From an uncultured Bacteroidia bacterium (GTDB taxonomy: Bacteria > Bacteroidota > Bacteroidia > Bacteroidales > F082), in NCBI GenBank assembly GCA_902800965.1, contig CADCGK010000012.1:91820-155819 (forward strand): 64,000 nt of DNA, written 5' to 3'. Numbering within the stretch: position 1 is the stretch's first letter; each line of letters starts with the position of its first letter. Made by a program: the position numbers and the translations under genes. The notes under the pieces are model-generated. The model was not told the origin of the DNA, made no database searches, and saw only the letters and a program-made list of their open reading frames with translations. Shown in pieces: positions 32,624-42,500 of this stretch.

Positions 32624-33964
32624 ATGGATATTGTCATTGCTGGAGACGGAGAAGTTGGGCTGCACTTGGCGGAAGCCTTGGTGCGCGACAACCACAACAT
32701 CACCATCGTTGACCCTCATGAAGAGCTGTTGAAGATGGTGGAGTCGCATTCCGACGTGATGACCATCACGGGCGACTCCACCTCTACTTCGGTGCTGCGA
32801 AGGGCCAACGTAGGCAAAGCCGATCTCGTCATCGCCGTGCTCCACGACGAGCACATCAACCTGCTTACTGGCATCATCGCCAAGAAACTCGGCGCCAAGA
32901 AGGTCATCACCCGCGTCAACACCATGGAGAACCTAAGTCCCGAGGTGTGGCGCATGTACCAAGACCTGGGCATCGACGGGCTGCTCTCGCCAGAAGACAT
33001 CGCAGCGCAGGAGATCATCTCCCTGCTCAAGAAGAACGCCTCGTTGGAGACCTACGACTTCTCGGGCGGCAAGCTGCAGCTGTTCATGGTGAAGCTCGAA
33101 TCGGAAGCCGAGATCATCGGAAAGAGCGTCCAAGAAGTCACCGAACAATACCAGCATATCGACTTCCGTATCGCCGCCATCCACCGCAGGCAGAACACCT
33201 TCATCCCACAAGACGACACGGTGTTCCAGCTGGCCGACATGGTGTATGTGGTCACCAAGCCGCACGCCATCAAGGACATCATCCGCCTCAGCGGCAAGAA
33301 GCAGATCAATATCCATAACGTGATGATCGTCGGTGGCGGCCGTGTAGGCAGGATCACCGCCAAACGTCTTGAGAACGAGCTCAACATCAAGATTCTCGAG
33401 AAGAGCAAGGAACGCTGCACCGACCTCACTAATTACCTCTCCAATGCCTTGGTGGTCAATGCCGATGCCCGTAACCTTGACATACTGGAGGAAGAAGGCA
33501 TCGCTGGCATGGACGCCTTTATTGCGGTCACCGATAACACTGAGACCAACATCCTGACCTGTCTGCAGGCCAAGACATTCGGTGTGAAGAAGACCATCGC
33601 TTTGGTGGAGAACATCGATTATATCGACATTTCGCAGAACATCGGCATCGACAGCATCATCAACAAGAAGCTCATTGCCGCTTCCTACATGGTGCGTTAC
33701 ACTTTGGGCGCCAAAGTCTCTTCCATGAAGTGCCTCAGCGGCATCGACGCCGACATCGTGGAGTTCGAGGTGCGACAAGGTTCTGCGGTAACCCGCAAGA
33801 TGATCGGCAAGCTGCCCATGCCTTCCGATGCTATTATCTGCGGTATCGTACGCGACGGGGAAAGTTATATTGCCACGGAAGATTTCGAGATACAAACAGA
33901 CGACCGTGTTGTGGTGTTGGCGTTGCCCAACGCCATCCCCGCCGTGGAACGACTGTTTCATTAA
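32624..33964 (+). CDS. trkA: Trk system potassium uptake protein TrkA
   Basis: Cytoplasmic NAD-binding regulator of TrkH. Two RCK modules are visible: the first opens IVIAGDGEVGLHLAEAL (residue 3) and the second NVMIVGGGRVGRITAKRLE (about residue 228). Each is followed by a RCK-C domain. The 446-residue double-module form is the standard TrkA. It precedes trkH by 12 bases, giving a complete potassium uptake pair. Confidence 0.96.
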   Translation: MDIVIAGDGEVGLHLAEALVRDNHNITIVDPHEELLKMVESHSDVMTITGDSTSTSVLRRANVGKADLVIAVLHDEHINLLTGIIAKKLGAKKVITRVNTMENLSPEVWRMYQDLGIDGLLSPEDIAAQEIISLLKKNASLETYDFSGGKLQLFMVKLESEAEIIGKSVQEVTEQYQHIDFRIAAIHRRQNTFIPQDDTVFQLADMVYVVTKPHAIKDIIRLSGKKQINIHNVMIVGGGRVGRITAKRLENELNIKILEKSKERCTDLTNYLSNALVVNADARNLDILEEEGIAGMDAFIAVTDNTETNILTCLQAKTFGVKKTIALVENIDYIDISQNIGIDSIINKKLIAASYMVRYTLGAKVSSMKCLSGIDADIVEFEVRQGSAVTRKMIGKLPMPSDAIICGIVRDGESYIATEDFEIQTDDRVVVLALPNAIPAVERLFH

Positions 33965-33976
33965 TGCCTTCCATCG

Positions 33977-35437
33977 ATGAATGCGACTGGTAAAATAAGT
34001 CTCTTTGTTTTGCTGCGCATACAGGGTTTCCTGTTGCTCATCGAGGGCTTTTTCATGCTGACCCTCCTGCCGGTGACTTATTTCCATCACGGCATCAATG
34101 CGTTCAGCATGCCTTTCTCCGCACTCATCACTGTACTGACGGGGTTTATCCTGTGTATTGCCACCAAAAAGGTAAAAGGTCAGAAGATCAACCACCGCGA
34201 AGGTGTCATCACCATTTGTATTTCTTGGTTGGTGATGTCTGTGTTCGGTGGACTGCCTTTTTTGCTCAGCAAGAGCGTGCCGAACTTCACCGACGCCTTC
34301 TTTGAGGCTTTGTCTGGCTTTACCACTACCGGCGCTACCATCCTCACTCAAATCGAGGCAGTACCAAAAGACATCCTGCTATGGCGCAGCATGACCCAAT
34401 GGATTGGTGGTTTGGCCATCATCGTCTTTGCCGTAGCCATCATCCCCTTCTTGAGCGTCGGCGGCATGCAGTTGTTTATGACCGAGATGAACGGCATCAA
34501 CTACGACAAACTGCATCCACGCACCATGCACACCGCCAAGAGGCTATGGGGCTTATATGTCTTCTTTACCCTATTGGAGACCCTCTTGCTGAACTGGGGC
34601 GACATGGATTTGTTTGACGCTGTGTGCCATTCCATGACCACTATTTCATCCGGCGGCTTTTCCACACGATCCAGCAGCATCGCCAATTATTCCCATTACT
34701 CACAGGTCGTGGTGACCTTCTTCATGGCTTTGTCAGGCTGCAACTTCACTTTGTTACTCATCACTTTGGTTCGAAACCCCTTGGCGCTGTTCAAAAACGA
34801 AGAATTCAAGCATTTCGTGATCATGATCTTCACGGTAGGCACTTTGTTGGCCTTAGCCTTGATCTTCATGGAGAAAGCCGACGTGGGTTATTCGATCCGA
34901 ACTTCGTTTTTCAGCGTTGTTTCGATCCTGACCACGACAGGATTCTTTGTTTGCGACTATACCGCATGGCCAGTGGGCTTATGGGTGCTACTGCTGTACT
35001 TGATGTTTATCGGAGCTTGTTCCGGTTCCACCGCAGGAGGCATCAAGATCATCCGTCATTTGATTTTTACCAAAAATGCCAGTTTAGAGCTGAAGCGTAT
35101 CCTTCATCCCAACGCTGTCATTCCCGTGAAAATCAACAAGAAGGCTTTGTCCAAAAATGTAATTTTCAAGACAATGACCTTTGTTTTCGTTTATTTCTTC
35201 ATTTTCATCATCGGTATTATCGCCTTGCTAACTTTAGGTGTTGATTTCAACACTTCGGTCGGCGCAACCATTTCCACCTTGAGCAATCTTGGTACAGGAA
35301 TAGGAAGCGTAGGCCCCTATGGAACCTACGCTTTCTTGCCACAGATCGTCAAATGGATCCTTGTGTTGTTTATGCTCCTTGGTCGCGTGGAGCTGTTTAC
35401 GTTGATATCAATTTTCTCCAAAAACTTCTGGAAGTAG
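33977..35437 (+). CDS. trkH: Trk system potassium transporter TrkH
   Basis: Polytopic inner membrane protein with repeated membrane-pore-membrane units and selectivity-filter-like segments: ALSGFTTTGATILTQ, TISSGGFSTRS, VSILTTTGFFVCDY and TLSNLGTGIG. Hydrophobic segments run over the whole 486 residues. It works with TrkA encoded just upstream. Its end meets a fragment of palindromic repeat and then a convergent gene. Confidence 0.96.
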   Translation: MNATGKISLFVLLRIQGFLLLIEGFFMLTLLPVTYFHHGINAFSMPFSALITVLTGFILCIATKKVKGQKINHREGVITICISWLVMSVFGGLPFLLSKSVPNFTDAFFEALSGFTTTGATILTQIEAVPKDILLWRSMTQWIGGLAIIVFAVAIIPFLSVGGMQLFMTEMNGINYDKLHPRTMHTAKRLWGLYVFFTLLETLLLNWGDMDLFDAVCHSMTTISSGGFSTRSSSIANYSHYSQVVVTFFMALSGCNFTLLLITLVRNPLALFKNEEFKHFVIMIFTVGTLLALALIFMEKADVGYSIRTSFFSVVSILTTTGFFVCDYTAWPVGLWVLLLYLMFIGACSGSTAGGIKIIRHLIFTKNASLELKRILHPNAVIPVKINKKALSKNVIFKTMTFVFVYFFIFIIGIIALLTLGVDFNTSVGATISTLSNLGTGIGSVGPYGTYAFLPQIVKWILVLFMLLGRVELFTLISIFSKNFWK

Positions 35438-35439
35438 CC

Positions 35440-35452
35440 TCGTCATTGCGAG
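35440..35452. repeat. Short fragment of the palindromic repeat between trkH and the TANFOR-like gene
   Basis: CGTCATTGCGAG only, in the 17 bases between two convergent stop codons. Confidence 0.5.
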
Positions 35453-35454
35453 TT

Positions 35455-37497
35455 TTACTTTACTATCTTGAAGATAATTGGCAGTGCTTCGTTACCATTC
35501 TCAAAGTGGTAGAAGTTGCTCTCACTGTTGACGGAAGTGCTAAGTGTCATCACGTATGTCTTCTTGGCGGAGAACACCTTGAAGAAATCAGAATCACTTG
35601 CGGAGATTTTTGTTGCATCGGTTACGGTACGTGTGACCAACACATCGTTCAAAACAACAGCTTCTTCCGGGGTTTGACCTGACTTCAGTTCATAGACATT
35701 CACTTCATACTCCACCTTATCACCTTTCTTTACATTCTTGAGAGGTGCCCAAGAAACTTGAAATGAATCAGCTTTCTTAATCTCAGGCACAGCGGTGGGA
35801 AGCTCATAGTTCACTGGATCATAGATATCATCACCTGTACGATCCACAGGAGCCTTCCATTGCGGTGTAGTGGTGCCCGGTACATTGGGATCGTCACCCC
35901 ATTGGAAGAAAACTCCGCTGGGAACCATCAACTCTTCCTCAATGAACTCACGCGAGACAGTGTCGTGAACGTGTTCCGCCAACATTTCGTTGACATAGAA
36001 GCTGGTGTCCGCAATCATATAATCCCAATAACTAGTCGTAAAGGAACTTGTTAATTGCAGATAATATAGACTGCTTTGTTCTAACTCTGTACCCCATCCT
36101 TCAAGTTTTTGGCTTATCAATTCATTGTGATCCGGAACATTTTCAATCACCTCTCTGTAGATCGGCTCGTAGGCAGTGATGCTGTCAACGCCACCGTCCA
36201 TATAATTATATAGCTCAATCATATAGGAGACATTCTTGAACGATTCATGACGTGCAGGTATGAAACTCACCTCTAAATCGTCGTTCATAGGAATAGTGTA
36301 ATAGCCGTCGCTCGGTAAATAATGGCGCTTGGGACTAAATCCAACGATCCGCGGAGACTGCATCTCTTCAATAATGGCATCCAGTTCCGACACTTCTTCA
36401 ACACCACCATCCCAAAGGGTCAGGCCTTCCACTCCTTCAGTAATCTCTCCTTCCTCGTTTTCGTCATCCAAAACAAAACCATATTGTCTTGAAAATCTGT
36501 TTTTTGCGTTGGTTTTCTTTCCTCCCATGTTTCCATTCGGGTAGTTATTGTTGGTGTAACTACCTGTAATGGTATTGATAAGATACTCATCAGTGCCCCA
36601 GTAGAAAGGCATCGGCTGGCTTTTGCCGTCATTAGCGATGATGAAGTTATCTCCCGAATTGCTTTTATTGATCTGTTCAGCCTGCAACTGAGCCACATAA
36701 AGCGCACCGCGTTCCAATTGTATCTTGATGTCAAGTAAGGTGTCCAACACTGCATAGTTTTGGTTGCGCACCTCTGTGGAAAACACAGTGGGGTTGTACC
36801 TAATGGCATCTTGATAGTTCTGACCATTCAGCACTCTCACCATTTTCAGTTGATACTTGAATCGAGTGCGATTGGTGGAACAATTGGAGATGACTGGTGT
36901 CCAAAAGAAAGTGATTTTCCTGGTTGGTGGCACCATCATGATACCATTCAAGTTCAGCTGCGCTCCTGCCAAAGGAGAAACCAGTTCGGGTGCAGAACCC
37001 GAATAGCAGATGTCGAAAGAAGGACAAGGTCCGATGCGTTCAATCAGAGCATCTGTTTCCCAATTATAAAAATCCAAGCAAAGCTCATAGGTGCCTTCGG
37101 GTAACTGTAAGGCGTTGAGCGGATTGCTATAATCGAAATTGGTTTCCGAACGGTTTACCACTTGAGTGTGTAAGATATCGGTCGTCATTCTATTGACTCC
37201 CTCGCGAAGATGGATAGGCAGCATAGGCTTCGTACCTGGCAGGGTACGGACATAGAACGGAGCGGTATTGACAGAAAATTCCATGTTGAAGTAGACGTCG
37301 ATACCCTCACTTGGAGCACCGGTCACGATAAAGTTTGCGTTGAAGTAATGGAACGGATCATCCAAATAACTGGTCACTGTCGATGGCAAGGAAGCAACCT
37401 TGGGCGTCAACAGCACCTGTACTGTCTGGGCTGATACAGTTGTCAATCCAGTAACAAGAGTAGCAGCTAAAACTAAAAATCGTAATAAGCGTTTCAT
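35455..37497 (-). CDS. TANFOR-like exported protein, 680 aa
   Basis: Signal peptide (1-23, MKRLLRFLVLAATLVTGLTT...SAQ). The N-terminal 180 residues resemble the TANFOR region of Tannerella-type proteins: DPFHYFNANFIVTG, LPEGTYELCLDFYNW, GPCPSFDICYSGSAPELVSP. Fibronectin-like beta segments follow (KITFFWTPVIS, SFQVSWAPL). There is no T9SS sorting domain; the chain ends FENGNEALPIIFKIVK. It is the last gene of a three-gene operon with 25 bases to the beta-barrel gene. It may be a periplasmic or surface partner of that barrel. TANFOR assignment is from memory of the family and is moderately certain. Confidence 0.65.
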   Translation of the reverse strand: MKRLLRFLVLAATLVTGLTTVSAQTVQVLLTPKVASLPSTVTSYLDDPFHYFNANFIVTGAPSEGIDVYFNMEFSVNTAPFYVRTLPGTKPMLPIHLREGVNRMTTDILHTQVVNRSETNFDYSNPLNALQLPEGTYELCLDFYNWETDALIERIGPCPSFDICYSGSAPELVSPLAGAQLNLNGIMMVPPTRKITFFWTPVISNCSTNRTRFKYQLKMVRVLNGQNYQDAIRYNPTVFSTEVRNQNYAVLDTLLDIKIQLERGALYVAQLQAEQINKSNSGDNFIIANDGKSQPMPFYWGTDEYLINTITGSYTNNNYPNGNMGGKKTNAKNRFSRQYGFVLDDENEEGEITEGVEGLTLWDGGVEEVSELDAIIEEMQSPRIVGFSPKRHYLPSDGYYTIPMNDDLEVSFIPARHESFKNVSYMIELYNYMDGGVDSITAYEPIYREVIENVPDHNELISQKLEGWGTELEQSSLYYLQLTSSFTTSYWDYMIADTSFYVNEMLAEHVHDTVSREFIEEELMVPSGVFFQWGDDPNVPGTTTPQWKAPVDRTGDDIYDPVNYELPTAVPEIKKADSFQVSWAPLKNVKKGDKVEYEVNVYELKSGQTPEEAVVLNDVLVTRTVTDATKISASDSDFFKVFSAKKTYVMTLSTSVNSESNFYHFENGNEALPIIFKIVK

Positions 37498-37522
37498 ATT
37501 AATTTGTCTTTATGATTCTGAA

Positions 37523-39487
37523 TTATTTACCTTTTTTTGACTTAACCAGACGTGAAGCGAAGCTATAGCTGTACTCCAGCATCATACGCACATCGGTACT
37601 CACAGCCACGTGCTGTCCGATGATGATGTTGTCGCTGTAATTACTGACAGAAAAGAAGAGGGATGCATAATGGCGGTTCTTATAATTCAAAGAAGCACCA
37701 AGACGAGTTGCAACAGAGAAGTCGTTGGTCATTTCTTCACCAACTTCGGCACCAACACGGCGGGCAAGACGGTTCAGAACCTGTTTTTCCGAGTCCGTCA
37801 GCTCTTCCGCTTTCGTCTTCTCAACGTTATAGGCCATCGTCAGTCTAGCGTTGCCAGAAAGCGTCATATCTTCCTTTTCAATGAAGTTATAGGTGGTTCC
37901 GCCCGAGAGACAATGTGAGTTATAGTTATTGCCTGGAGAGCGTGACAGGGAGTAGTCGTAGTTGGCATCAAGCGAGACCTTGGAGCCGGTAAGATAAACT
38001 TCATAACCAAGACCGAAACTGGTGGTGGTGACGTTAAAGTTCGTCCCTTCAAATTGCTTGTTACGGTTCTTGTTCTGCAAAAGATTGAAATTCACACCGA
38101 AAGTATGCTCGTTGTCGAGCGACAAGGTGTAACTGGGAGAGATATCCAAAGAATGGGTAATCTGGTTGAGACGAATCTCTTCGGGAACCTCCATCACGCC
38201 GTCTTTCTGTTTCTGCGTCACGCCGTTGTACAAGACAGCCAGACCTATATTCTCATTAAAGAAGTTGGTCCAGCTAACAGAGTAAGAACCCACCTGATTG
38301 GTGAACAACTGCTTCTTGTCCAAATTATCACGTTGCAGATAGCCATTCAAACTCAAGAAGGCGGTATTGTTTAACAAAGTGGTAGAGATATTAGTACCGA
38401 AAGTCTGGGCATTTTGATTAAATCCGTTGGCACCCAAGGAAGTATAGTTGGGTTGCACAAAGCGGTAAGTGAAGGTTGCTGTGACAGGTTGAATGTTCAG
38501 ATTCAGCAAAGCGTCACCGGCAAAACGAACCTCACTGCCATAACGGACATTGAAGAAGCCCGACTTTCGAAATCCTCCCATGATTTTATTGGCCACGGCG
38601 ACATCATCGCCTCCTTCGAGCACCACTTCATCCCTAGTGATATCGGGAGTATAGAAGCTGGCGCCCAAGTTGGCTTCAAACATTGCCCATTTGCCAAAGC
38701 TAAAATGACCTTTCAAACCCAACGCCAAGTTTTCCTTTCCTTTAATTGTGGAGTCGCGCATGATAAGCGTGGTGTCAATCACTTCGGAGGAAAACACGTT
38801 GTACATATACCATTGCGACGGCAAACTGTTCAGGTCATCCTTGGCATGGAGAATGCTGAGGTCAACATAGTTACGCAGACTACCAATAGCAATATGTGCG
38901 GCATAGGCGTTACGTTTGAATTGAGGGAAGGTCGTGTAGGCCACATTGTTCATACCGAGCAACGAGTCGGAAAGGAACTGGATGGCATCGCGGTCTTCGA
39001 GTTTAGTACGGAAGGTGGTGGCATGGTTGAAATTGCCGTAGAAACCTCCAAACCGGAACTTCTTGCCACGATACTCCATACCAACACCATCGAAGGAAAT
39101 ACCATTGTAGGTGTAGTTGGAGAAATTCATGGCTGCCGTACCTAGGTAAAAAGTGAATCTTTTCCAGGTAGGTCTGAAGTTGATCGTGAAGCTCGGCCGG
39201 GACAAGGTGAACTGCTCCGCACTCACATTGATGAGATTGACACTCATCGGAACGCTGATACCATAGACGTTAAATGTCGCATTGGCATATGCAATGGCCG
39301 AAAACGGCGAGTTGTAATGCAGGTCGGCGTTATTCCACGATGAGGTGATCTGGGTCCCGACTGTTCCTGAAACAGTCAAAGGGTCCACTATGGTCTGAGG
39401 CTCTTCGTTCTGAGCCATCGAAGTTAAAGGAAGTCCTAATAACAACGAAAAACTCAGGAGATATAGAATGATTAAATTACGTTTCAT
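37523..39487 (-). CDS. Outer membrane beta-barrel protein, 654 aa
   Basis: Signal peptide to about residue 26 (LPLTSMAQ), then a beta-rich chain of alternating polar and hydrophobic strands through to the end. Strand-like segments include FTINFRPTWKRFTFYLG, MEYRGKKFRFGGFYGNFNH, ANLGASFYTPDI, and a terminal DVRMMLEYSYSFASRLV. No TonB box or plug domain was seen, so it is not a SusC-type receptor. It lies 23 bases after the giant adhesin gene and 25 before the TANFOR-like gene. I infer that the three act together at the outer membrane. Confidence 0.7.
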   Translation of the reverse strand: MKRNLIILYLLSFSLLLGLPLTSMAQNEEPQTIVDPLTVSGTVGTQITSSWNNADLHYNSPFSAIAYANATFNVYGISVPMSVNLINVSAEQFTLSRPSFTINFRPTWKRFTFYLGTAAMNFSNYTYNGISFDGVGMEYRGKKFRFGGFYGNFNHATTFRTKLEDRDAIQFLSDSLLGMNNVAYTTFPQFKRNAYAAHIAIGSLRNYVDLSILHAKDDLNSLPSQWYMYNVFSSEVIDTTLIMRDSTIKGKENLALGLKGHFSFGKWAMFEANLGASFYTPDITRDEVVLEGGDDVAVANKIMGGFRKSGFFNVRYGSEVRFAGDALLNLNIQPVTATFTYRFVQPNYTSLGANGFNQNAQTFGTNISTTLLNNTAFLSLNGYLQRDNLDKKQLFTNQVGSYSVSWTNFFNENIGLAVLYNGVTQKQKDGVMEVPEEIRLNQITHSLDISPSYTLSLDNEHTFGVNFNLLQNKNRNKQFEGTNFNVTTTSFGLGYEVYLTGSKVSLDANYDYSLSRSPGNNYNSHCLSGGTTYNFIEKEDMTLSGNARLTMAYNVEKTKAEELTDSEKQVLNRLARRVGAEVGEEMTNDFSVATRLGASLNYKNRHYASLFFSVSNYSDNIIIGQHVAVSTDVRMMLEYSYSFASRLVKSKKGK

Positions 39488-39510
39488 GGCAAGAATTTTT
39501 GTTGTTTATA

Positions 39511-42500
39511 TTATTCCTTCACAAATTTTCTGATTTCAACGCCATTGTCGGTAGTCAAGCGAATCATGTAAGTACCGAAAGCATAATTGGCAACATTGAT
39601 TTCAATCTTTTCAGAACAGTTGACCTGTTTGGCTAACAAAGCACCATTGATGGAGTAAATCTCAACCATCTTAACAGGCTCGGATGTTTCGATAGTCAAC
39701 TTGTCGCTAACAGGATTCGGGTAGATTGAGACCGTCAAAGCGTCATTTTCAGCTATGCCTACAGTATTGATGAAGTGGGCAACCAGTTGTCTGTCGCCTT
39801 CAACAGTAAATGTAAGTGTCGCCTCTTCCGAAATAACCTCACCATTTTCGGTCCAATTTTCGAACCTGAAATCAGTATTGGCCTCAGCAGTCAGCGTGAC
39901 GGTTTCTCCGTAATTGTAAGTTCCAGCACCAGTAATGGTACCAGCTTCCTCAGGATCAACGCTTGCAGTGATCTCAAAGGTATCGAGCTCGAAGTTGGCA
40001 ATGTAGTGAGCTGATTCAGTGACTGTGAAGTTATAAATGCGGTTGGTTGACACTTCGACGCCGTCCAGAGTCCAATTTACAAAATGGTATCCAGTACTGT
40101 GATTTGCAATCAGCTGGCATGTCGTATTGTAGTAGAACGATTCACCCGTACCACTTATCGTACCGCCTTCTTCAGGATTAGCTTCGGCTGTGATGGCATA
40201 GGTGTATTTTGCAAAATGTGCCTTATAAGTGGCAGATTCTGTCACTTCGAAGCTATAGACTGCTTCTGTGGAGATAATTTCGGAGCCTTTAGTCCATCTC
40301 ACAAAGTAATAACCTGCGGCAGGAGTAGCTGTCAGCGTGCAGGTCTCAAAGTGGTTGAAGTCACCAGCACCGCTTACTGTTCCGGCTGAGATCGGGTTGG
40401 CCATGGCCGTGATCGTATAGCCGTTGATTTCAAAGTTAGCAACTAGCGTTCTAGCTCCAGTCACTGTGAAGCTGTAGGTAGCTTCTGTCGAGATGACATT
40501 GTTGCCTTCAGTCCAGTTGACAAAATGATAACCTGTGGCGGGGGTTGCTGTCAATGTGCAGCTCTCGAAGTGGTTATAGGTGTTGGCACCGGTGATCGTA
40601 CCGCCATCGGATGGATTGGCAGTGGCTGCAATCTGGTAGCTGTTCAACTGGAATTGGGCAACATAGCTTGCTGCCTCTGTCACTTGGAAGGTATAGGTCG
40701 GGTTGGTTGACACCTGAGTGCCGTTCTTCGTCCATCTGAGGAAGGTATAGCCAGTGGCCGGAGTAGCCGTCAGCGTGCAGTTCTCGAAGTGGTTGTAAGT
40801 GCCAGCACCAGCGACAGTACCACCAGCTGTCGGGTTCGCAGTGGCAGTGATCGCGTAGCTGTTCAGTTCGAAGTGGGCCACATAGCTAGCAGCGCCAGTT
40901 ACTTCGAAGGTATAGCTGGTATTGGTCGAGACCTGAGTGCCGTTCTTCGTCCATTTCACGAAGTGGTAGCCTGTGGCAGGAGTTGCCGTCAGCGTGCAGT
41001 TGGCGAAGTGGTTGTAGGTACCAGCGCCAGCGATCGTACCACCATCGGTAGGATTGACGGTGGCTGTAATCTCGTAGCTGTTCAACTGGAATTGGGCAAC
41101 ATAGCTTGCTGCCTCTGTCACTTGGAAGGTATAGGTCGGGTTGGTTGACACCTGTGTGCCGTTCTTCGTCCATCTGAGGAAGGTATAGCCAGTGGCCGGA
41201 GTAGCCGTCAGCGTGCAGTTCTCGAAGTGGTCGTAAGTGCCAGCACCAGTGATCGTACCACCATCAGTAGGATTGGCTGTGGCCGTGATCGCGTAACTAT
41301 TAATTTCGAAGTAAGCCACATAGTTTGCTTCCTCGGTAACCGTGAAAGAATAAACAGGGTTGGTCGAGACCTGGGTGCCGTTCTTCGTCCACTTCACAAA
41401 GTGGAAGCCTTCGGCGGGAACAGCCGTCAAGTCGCAAGTCTGTCCATAAGTGAAGGTACCCATGCCGTTCACCGTACCACCGTTGGTCGGGTTGACCGAC
41501 ACCATCGCCGTGACGTCGTAGCTGTTGATCTCGAAGTTTGCCACATAGGTATCTTCCCCTGTCACTACGAAGCTGTAGTTGGGATCAGTCGAGACCTCGG
41601 TGCCGTTTTTGGTCCAGTTCACAAAGTGGTGGCCTGTGGCAGGTACGGCCGTCAAGTTACAGGTCTGTCCATAATTGTAGGTGCCCGTGCCGGTCACCGT
41701 ACCACCGTTGGTCGGGTTGACCGACACCATCGCCGTGACGTCATAACTGTTGAGCTCGAAGTTCGCCACATAGGTATCCTCACCTGTCACCACGAAGCTA
41801 TAGTGGGGATCCGTCGACACCTGGGTGCCGTTCTTGGTCCAGTTCACAAAGTGGTGGCCTATGGCTGGTATAGCAGTCAGGTCGCAAGTCTGTCCATAAT
41901 TGTAGGTGCCTGCGCCATTTACCGTACCGCCATCAGTCGGGTTGACCGACACCATCGCAGTGATATCATAACTGTTGATCTCGAAGTTCGCCACGTAGTT
42001 CGCAGCCTCAGTTACTTCGATTGTTATGTTCTCAGAATCTGAAACCTCTTGGTTGTTCAGCGTCCAGTTCAAGAAATGGTAGCCTGTATTGGCGGTAGCT
42101 GTTAAAGTGCAGCTCTGTCCATGATTGTAGGTGCCAGTGCCTGTGACCGTGCCACCGACTGCCGGGTTCACCGTGGCGTCAATGGCGTAGCTGTTCAGCG
42201 TGAAGTTAGCGACGTACGAGGCAGATTCTGTTACCGTGATGTTAAGCGTTCTTGAATTGGAAACCACTGTGTCGTTCTTGGTCCAGTCACGGAAAGTGTA
42301 ACCCTCGTTGTCAATAGCGTTCATGGTAAGTGTTTCGCCGTAGGCAAAGGTGCCACCAGTGAAGATTGTATCACTCACCTGGACGGTGCCGCCAGCAACA
42401 GGATTCGTCGTGACGGTGATATCTAAGTTCCGCATCTCAAAGTTGGCAATCAAAGCGATCTGACCACCTTCTGGATACAGAGTGGTAACAGGGTTATTGC

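Noticed and set aside
32933..34351. A 472-codon minus-strand open frame opposite trkA and the start of trkH
   Set aside because: Antisense to clear RCK motifs; no promoter, no recognisable domain.
35455..37497. TANFOR-like protein as a T9SS cargo
   Set aside because: The C-terminus lacks the PNP and the G-x-Y-x-(V/L) pattern of type A sorting domains seen in the four other cargo proteins.
39770..42430. Regularly spaced repeats suggesting CRISPR or satellite DNA
   Set aside because: The repeats are in-frame 73-75 codon protein modules inside a long gene.
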